From Patiria pectinifera (taxonomy: Eukaryota; Echinodermata; Asteroidea; Valvatida; Asterinidae), in the NCBI GenBank assembly GCA_029964075.1, contig CM057142.1, positions 28,522,392-28,586,391 of the forward strand: a stretch of DNA of 64,000 nucleotides, in the 5' to 3' direction. The notes beneath the pieces are model-generated. The model worked only from the letters and a program-made list of their open reading frames with translations, had not been told where the DNA came from and ran no database searches. Position 1 is the first letter of the stretch, and every line of letters begins with the position of its first letter. Position numbers and translations under genes: made by a program. Shown in pieces: positions 51,401-60,400 of this stretch.

Positions 51401-54400
51401 AGAGGAACTGGCCCTGCGGACCAGTGGTTTTGTTTTTTTCATGAAGTTTAACCTCTGAACCTATGATGGCATTAAAGATGAAAGCATTTTGCTCATCTGG
51501 ATGACATGGAATACATCTGCATGGAGACCAAAGTTGAGAGGGAACAGCAACTGAGCACCATGACCGGGACTTTTTCATCATTGATATATCCAGCACAGAC
51601 AGGAGAGACATCTGTTGCCATCGTACTAGCGGAACCCTCCCACGACATTGCCATGCCAAGTTGCCTACACCACCCCCGCCCTGAGTAACTGTGGTGGATA
51701 TATAGCCAACGAGGCGCTATCGTGCTCCTGAGACTGTTACACGAACAGACCAATGTGATGGTACTAAAGAGATGAGTTAACCTCCAGTGGTAGCTGCCTT
51801 TGTGACACAATTTCCTGATGACATGATTGAGGAGCAATCTCACATTCCTGATGATGACTTGTCTCTGGCCCCCTCTACCACTTTGACGTCTACCCCACTT
51901 CGGATCAAACACTAATTGCAACCATCCCTGCTGAGAAACCAGCCATGACCAAGGGCATAGTACCTCCATCCATATCAACCATGAGACCCGCTACTACAGC
52001 GACTTCTTTACCTACCGCAGCTTCCTTACCTGCTGCACCTTCCTACCACACGTTTCTTACCTACTAAGGCTCCCAGATCACCCTGAACGACCCTAGCTGG
52101 AACAGCATGCTCATTGTGCCCTACCTCGTGTTACATGTGACTGACCATTCAATATTGTTCTTTGTATGTTACTTCCTTTCCCTTGGTTCGGGCTAGCATG
52201 CCTGTCTGGGGCTCATGCTTTAAAGCTTTGCTTCTTAATGGTCTCCTCTGCTGTATCTTCAAAACATTCACTATCTGTATACATGTAGTTTGTTGTATAA
52301 TTTGTAACTATTTTCTCTTATTGATTGATATTTTGATACTTTGGAATTAAATAAACCTTGAACCTTGAAAATCCCCCGGGAGGCATGGATGGCAATGCAT
52401 CAGACACCGAATTCTTCTCCATCTGAATAGAGTGATGTCCCAGATGAGCATTCCTCTTCAGAAGAACCGAAGTCGACCAATCCAGGAAAGAGCAATGGTA
52501 CGTGTAGTGCCAGATATCCACCTGGAGGAGCCATTGAGAGAGGGACTCATTATCACTAAGTACAAATTGGACATCAAAATCGAGGAACAGAAGAGGATGC
52601 GGGTTTTTGACATCATCTTTGACACCGAGTTAAGTACTGTATGAGTGATGCTCCCATTAGAGACACTCCATTGTTGGAAGATATTCTTAATGTGTTCCTA
52701 ACAAGTTGTTTTTAAAGTAAACAAGATTTTAGAATATCTCCAATATTAAAGTTAGCAGGAACTACCTTTTTGTTATTTTAATGACATTGTTGTAATCTTT
52801 ATCCATGAAATGTGTTAGTTTATTGTGTTTAAGCTTTTGGGCGTAGTTGCTCAAGGAGGAACAGCGTGTCAGTCTGCTGATAGCCAGGGAACTGAGCTCT
52901 CGCACTGTCAACCCACTGGTGAGCATGCGAGAATTTAAAGTCTCTTCCGATATGTGTGCCTCGCTTACCAGCAGGTTTGGCAATCATGTGCATGGTATCT
53001 TATTCCGCAAAATTCATTTATGGCACAGCAGCTAAGCTAAATTCGCAATTAAATAACTCTGGTTTGAATGGCAGTTATAAAGCCATTTTTCTTTTGAGAT
53101 AAATTTGCAAGCACATGTATTACATACATTTTAATGAGTTTTACATTTACATCTATAATAAAACGATTTGTTCATAATCGCTTTTGTTTTTATTGCGTTG
53201 GTCTTTTAAAATGTGTTCCAGTCTAGTAAGTTTTAAAAGAAAGTGGCCCTGCGGTCCAGTGGGTTTGTTTTTTCATGAAGTTCGATCCCTCAACCTACAA
53301 CAGCATTAAAGATGAAGGCATTCTGTTCATCTCGATGACATGGATCTCATCTGCATGGAGACTAAAGATAAGAGGGAACAGCGACTGCGCACCATGACTG
53401 GGAGTTTTTCATTGTTGATATATCCAGCACAGACAGGAGAGACATCCGTATAGTGGAACCCTCCCAGGACATCGCCATGCCAAATTGCCTACACCACCAT
53501 CCCCCTCCCTGCAGAGCTGTGGCAGATTCAAAGCCACCGAGGCGCAATCGTGCTCCCGAGACTGCTACATGACCTGACTCATGTGGTGGTACCAAAGAGA
53601 TGAGTGCACCCCAAGTGGTAGCTGCCTTTGTGACACAACTCCCTGATGACACAATCGAGGAGCAATCTCACATTCCTGATGATGACTTGTCTCTGGCCCC
53701 TTCTACCACTTTTACTTCTACCCAACCTCCAGATCAAACACTATAGTTGCCATCATCCCTTCTGGTAAACTAGCCATGACCAAGGGCATAGTACCTCCCA
53801 ACCATATCAACTACGAGACCGCCTACTACTGCGACTTCCTTACCTACCACATCTTCCTTACCTTCTGCACTTTTTTTACCTACCAAGGCTCCCAGATTCC
53901 CATGAAAGGCGCAAGCTGGAACAGTACGCTCACTGAGCCCTACCTCGTGTTCCATGTGACTGACCATTCAATATTCTTCTTTGTATGTAATTTCCTTTCT
54001 TTGGTTCGGGCTCAATTAGCGTGCCTGTCTGGGGCTCATGCTTAAAAGCTTTGCTTCGTACTGAGCTCCTCTGCTGTATCTTCAAAACATTCACTTTCTG
54101 TATAATTTATAACTATATTCTCTTATTGATTGATTTTTTGATACAGTGGAAATAAATAAACCTTGAACCTGAAAAATCCCTTTGGAAGCATGGATGGTGA
54201 TGCATCAGACACATAATTATTCTCCATCTGAAAAGAGTGATGTCTCAGATGAGCATTCCTCTTCAGAACAACCGTAGTCGACCGTTTTCATTCAACAATC
54301 CAGGAAAGCCACCGTACGTGTTGTGCCAGACATCCACCTTGAGGAGCCATTGAGACAGGGACTCATTATCACTAAGTACAAATTGGACATCAAAATCGAG

Positions 54401-57400
54401 GAACAGAAGAGGATGCGGGTTTTTGACATCATCTTCGACACCGAGTTAAGTACTGTATGAGCGATGCTCCCAATAGAGACACTCCATTGTTTAAAGATAT
54501 TCTTAATGTGTTCATAATGAGTTGTTTTTAAAGCAAACAAGATTTTAAGATATCTCCAATATTAAAGTTAGCAGGAACTACCTTTGTGTTATTTCAATGA
54601 AATTGTTTTAATTTTTATCCATGGAATTTGTTAGTTTATTTCGGGCGTAGTTGCTCAAGGAGGAACAGCGTGTCAGTCTGCTGGTAGCCAGTGAACTGAG
54701 CTCTCGCACTGTCAACCTACTAGTGAGCATGCGAGAATTTAAAATCTCTTCGTATATGTGTTTTGGCTTATCAGCAGGTTTGGCGATCATGTGCATGGTA
54801 TCTTATTCCGCAAAATTCATTTATGGCACAGTAGCTAAGCTAAATTCGCATTTAAATAACTCTGGTTTGCATGGCAGTTATGAATCTATTTTTTCTTTTG
54901 AGATAAATGTGCAAGCACATGTATATCATAAATTTTTATGAGTTTTTACATGTACATCTATAATAAAACAATTTGTTCATAATCGCTTTTGTTTTTATTG
55001 CGTTGGTCTTTTAGAATGTGTTCCAGTCTAGTAAGTTTTAAAAGGAACTGGCCCTGTGGTCCAGTGGGTTTTTTTTCATGAAGTTCGATCCCTCAACCTA
55101 CAAGGGCATTAAAGATGAGAGCATTCTGTTCATGTGGATGACATGGATCTCATCTGCATGGAGACCAAAGTTGAGAGGGAACAGCGACTGCGCACCATGA
55201 CTGGGAGTTTTTCATCGTTGATATATCCAGCACAGACAGGAGAGACATCCGTTGCCATCGTACTAGCGGAACCCTCCCCAAGACATTGCCATGCCAAGAT
55301 GCCTACACCACCCCCGCCCTGAGTAACTGTGGCAGATATTTAGCCACCGAGGCCCCATCGTGCTCCCGAGACTGCTACCGATCAGACCCATCTGGTGGTA
55401 CCAAAGAGATGACTGTACCTCCAGTGGTACATGTAGCTGCCTTTGTGACTCAACTCCCTGATAACACGATTGAGGAGCAATCTCACATTCCTGATGATGA
55501 CTTGTCTCTGGCCCCTTCTACCACTTTGACGTCTACCCAACCTCCAGATCAAACACTAGTTACCACCATCCCTGCTGAGAAACCAGCCATGACCAAGGGC
55601 ATAGTACCTCGTACCATACCAACCACGAGACCCGCTAGTACTGCGACTTCCTTACCTGCTGCACCTTCCTTACTTACGGCACCTTTCTTACCTACTAAGG
55701 CTCCCAGATCCCCTGAACGACCCTAGCTGGAACAGCACGCTCATTGAGCCCTACCTCGTGTTACATGTGACTGACCTTTCAACATTCTTCTTTGTATGTA
55801 ATTTCCTTTCTCTTGGTTCGAGCTCAGTTTACATGCATATGTCTGGGGCTCATGCTTAAAAGCTTTGCTTCTTAATGGGCTCCTCTGCAGTATCTTCAAA
55901 AACTTCACTTTCTGTATAGTTTGTTGTATTATTTGTAACTATTTTCTATTATTGATTGATTTTTTTGATATTGTGAAAATAAATAAAACCTTGAACCTGG
56001 AAAATCCCTTGGGAGGCATGGATGGTGATGCATCAGACACAGAATTCTTCTCCATCCGAAAAGAGTGATGTCCCAGATGAGCATTCCTCTCCAGAACAAC
56101 CGAAGTCGACCATTTTCATCCAACAATCCAGGAAGGCAACCGTACGTGTTGTGCCAGACATCCGCCTTGAGGAGCCATTGAGAGAGGGACTTATTATCAC
56201 TAAGTACAAATTGGACATCAAAATCGAGGAACAGAAGAGGATGCGGGTTTTTTACATCATCTTCGACACCGAGTTAAGTACTGTATGAGTGATGTTCCCA
56301 TTAGAAACACTCCATTGTTTGAAGATATTCTTAATGTGTTCATAACAAGTTGTTTTTAAAGCAAACAAGATTTAAAGTACCAGCTTGGCATCACAATTGA
56401 GGAACAGGAAAGGACAAGGGTGTTAGGCGTCATCTATCTTCGACGCCGAGGTTATGTAGAAGAAATGAATGTGAGCTTATTGAGTCCAAATTAAATACTG
56501 TATGAGTGATGCTTCCATTGGAGATACTCCATTGTTTAAAATTGTTCTTAATGTGTTTTCAATACAACTTGTTAAAGCAAACAAGGCTTAGAATATCTCC
56601 AGCATTAAAGTTTGCAGGAGGTACCTTTGGTGTTTGAAAAAATTGTTGTAATTTTTATCAATGTCATTTTTATCAATGTTAGTTTATTGTGTTTAAGCTT
56701 TTGGGTCAGGCGCAGTTGTGCGGGCATAGTTGCACAAGGAGGCGCAGCACGTCAGTCTGCTGGTAGCCAGGTAACTGATCAATCACAGTGTTTACCCGTC
56801 GGTGAGCATGCGAGAGGCGCGCATATACTGCCGGAGGTGCGGACAACACCGGACTTAAACCAAGTGCAGTGATACATGCTGTTGGAGGTGAGCATTTGGC
56901 GTGTGGGTCCGCTGCATAGGCTGTAAAGAGTGTCATCTACATTTGTACTAGTTTGGTTGTGTTACCCAATAAATGTGTTAAACCTGATTACTGCTGTCAC
57001 TGTCTCCTTCATTGCATGCTTCATTGACTCGATTCAGTCATCTTGTTCGTCAATCGTTGTCTTCCCTGTAGACAGAATATATTTTCCCCAAACGGACGGC
57101 CTCTACGTATCCACTCATGCGCACCACACTTAGTCGCACGAGTGTCGGGGCGCGGGTAGAGGAAACCGCCACACCATTTATACTGGGGTGCTACCAGATT
57201 ATATAGAAGCACTTGATGATCCTTCATATTTACCAATTTAGGCCTGCACCTCAACTTTCAGAACACACGTGTGTGACATGAGCGCAAATTTGATACCCTT
57301 CCAGTACATGTATATGGCTAAGAAATTTGTTGAATTTTAACCTAAAAGATTTGGGAGTTGCCACATGAGATGATGATGTTTGTCCATCGATGTCGATGAT

Positions 57401-60400
57401 GACCCCAACTTCAACTGCTGTTCGAGTGTGTCCGGAGGTGGCTGATGAGTCCTATCTGGGCACGGAACTCTCTGCCACAGGACTTGCAGTTTGGGGCATT
57501 AGGTGGTTTTGCTGACGAGCTGGCTGCTCTGGTTTTCCTTGCTGTGCGCTTGTTTTCAGCTACAGCTCTGGGATGCTGCTCGGCGAGCTGTGCTCCTCTC
57601 TTCGTCAGGCTGCACCAAGAGGGCCGGTCTGCTGCCAGGTTTTCCCAACTTTCGACAAGTATCTCAAGGCTCTTCAAGGTGGTCTTCAGGTTGTCCTTGA
57701 AGCAGAGCTTGGGTCGTCCGACGGCACGCTTGCCATCTGCCAGTTCACCATACAAGAGTAGCTTTGGGAGCCTCTGGTAATCCATATGCCTGACGTTCAT
57801 GTATCCAGCGGATCAGTTTGCGAAGGCAGACTGTGTGGAAGTGGTTCTTCCGTCTCACATGTCTGCTGTAGACAGTCCACGATTTGCAAGCGTAGATCAG
57901 CTTTGTAATTTTAACTTAAAATATTTTGGGGGATTTTACAATATCATTCTGTTTTTAACCTTTGGACATAATTTTAGAGAACACAGAGAGAGTAGGTTGA
58001 GTTTTTTTTCCTTGTTTATAATTTTTTTTTAAAACGTGTATTTAGATTTCATTACGCCATTCCTTTGTCATAACCATTTATGAGATTTGTATTAAACTAG
58101 GGGAAAAGTTTTAATACAAAAACTACAATGACAATTTCTCATCTTGGCAGGTCAGTGAATGCGACTGCAGCCCTGGCCTTAGAGGGTGTCCATGCCTTTG
58201 TGGATGTTAACGATGTGCCAGGCTGTAATATGGTCGGTCCCACTGCACCACAAGACGATCCCGTCTTTGCTGATGGAGAGGTTAGCATCTCTAGACCTTT
58301 AGTCTTTTTTTGGAAGTGATTTACTTCCTGAAAGTTTGTGTTCCCCATGCCCTTCAAAAAACTCTTTTTTTTTTGTCTATTACTACATTTTTAACGTGTA
58401 TTTTATTCCAACCAAAAAAACTCTTTTTCCCTCTTTTTTGGGGGGACAGCTGCAACCCTCTGGAAAAAAAGGGTTTTGTGTTTGGCACAAACAGATCTGA
58501 TTTGCAAGCCGACTGGCTCCTGGTCTGTGCATTATCAGCACTGATTTTGGGGTGGGAACAATAATTCAATAACTAAACATGACCGATTAGTTTCGGTCGG
58601 TGTCTTTTTTAAAAGTGAATTCTGTGGCGATGTAGCCAACATCCTGGGGCACTGTTATCTGGCACTTTTAATAGTGACTACTATAAACCGGATCATCGCA
58701 TAACCAACTATAAACAAGCCTTCCCAGATAAATGACATCACTCTATGCCTTAATAATAGATGAATACTTATGAAGGTATTAAACCTTGCAAATTGCTTCA
58801 TTTGGAGGGTGTAATTTCATTTTGAAACCCTAACCACCCTGACTCCTTCAAAATCCTCTTTGCCAAAGTGAAGGAATTTGGAGGATTTGGGTTACATTGC
58901 AAAAGTGCATTACTGATTTTCGTAGGATGCACTTTGTCAAGGACTTGGGCCGGACCTTGTGTTGTTTTAGCTCAGCCATGCATAAATATAGGCCTGGATT
59001 ATGCTTGAAAACTTCCGTACTGCTCCAGGGTGTCACTGGCCAAATATTGACAGTCACTGTTGCAGTATTTTGCAGGATTCAGGCAGTGGTCACCCCTCCA
59101 TGGACCATATTCAAGAAATAATGGAGGAATTTGCAGGATTGATGCTATATGCTATTTTTCCATGAGGCCAATTGGAGGATTTTGCTGGATTGAGGCTACA
59201 TCCTAGCAAAAAGGCCTAGGGAGTTTGAATTTGAGTTTAAACTTAGTGTGTTATTTTTAATGATTCATTTATATTGATTTGATAGTTGTGCAGTGTTGAA
59301 ACTGTTTTCTCAACTGTGACCGAAACTGTTTTTGGTTTGAATTTTATTTAACCACAAATGCCTTTGTGTATTGCAGGTGGTTCACGTGGGCCAGCTGATT
59401 GGTCTTGTGGTTGCAGACAGCCAGGCCATTGCCCAGAAGGCAGCTAAACTCGTCCAAGTGGAGTATGAGGAACTACCGGCCATCATCACCATAGAGGTTG
59501 GTAGGAGGGAATTTGTTTGTTGCGAACTCACAAGTCAGTTCTCAGCAATCAGGGGATGAGCAATAAAAAAAAAGGAATGCCTGTTTCACATTTCAATTGA
59601 ATCATTTGTGATGTCAATTTAGACTGGATGACATCGGATTGGCTTGTGGTAAACTTGCTCACAACTCTGTTTTAATGTGGCGTCTGGCTTCTGACTTTGA
59701 CAACTAATTCATGTCTGTTGTTTGTTCATTATCGTTTCGGTTTGCGGTAACACCTTGTGGTAATAACTACTGCTTTATATTAGTTCTGAAAAGATCTTGT
59801 CCTGCTTATTATCAACTTTGCTAAGTAGTTTATATGTTCTGATAAGAACAGTCCTGCTGTAAGTTCTAAATGAACTTGTCTTTTGTTTGTTCATGTTTTG
59901 GGTTTTTTGGAATTGTTTTCTGGGTTTGTCTTTTATTCCCCTGTTAAATCACGGATCCTGTACACAAGGATAAACGACTCATCTGAGCTTGTGTACAAGA
60001 TGTACGGAGCGAATTGTCTTCATGCGTGATATGCCGCATCCGCGCATAAAACAACGCATAGAACAATGCATAGAACATGTAGAACAATGCGCGAGCGTGC
60101 CCGACAGCTAGGTGGCGCCCTACAAATTCGACTGTACAGTCGTGCGCGTCTTGCATACACACATGCACGACGCCCAAGTGCCGTATCATGTAAGTAACCA
60201 GAAATTTGAGGAAGTCGTTTATCTTTGTGTAGAGAATCGGTGATTAAATGCAGTTGGTCAGTATCCTGAACCGTAGCAGCTAGTACTGTGGTAGAGGGCA
60301 CCACCAACAAGATGAATCAAACCCAGTCTTGAGAACTTCGGCACAGGGACCAGTGCCGGAGTTGAGTCCACCGCAAGTCTGTCACAAGTCCCTTGATTAG

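Larger units (their letters stand above)
50166..56725 (+). mobile_element. Interior of putative non-autonomous LTR element
   Basis: The 6.5 kb between the two direct repeats shows no gag, protease, reverse transcriptase or integrase that I recognise. It starts with the primer-site-like 18-mer. Most of it is the three-unit tandem array at 51104-56725. Inference: a non-autonomous (LARD-like) element in XDH intron 17. Target-site duplications were not found. Confidence 0.45.
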
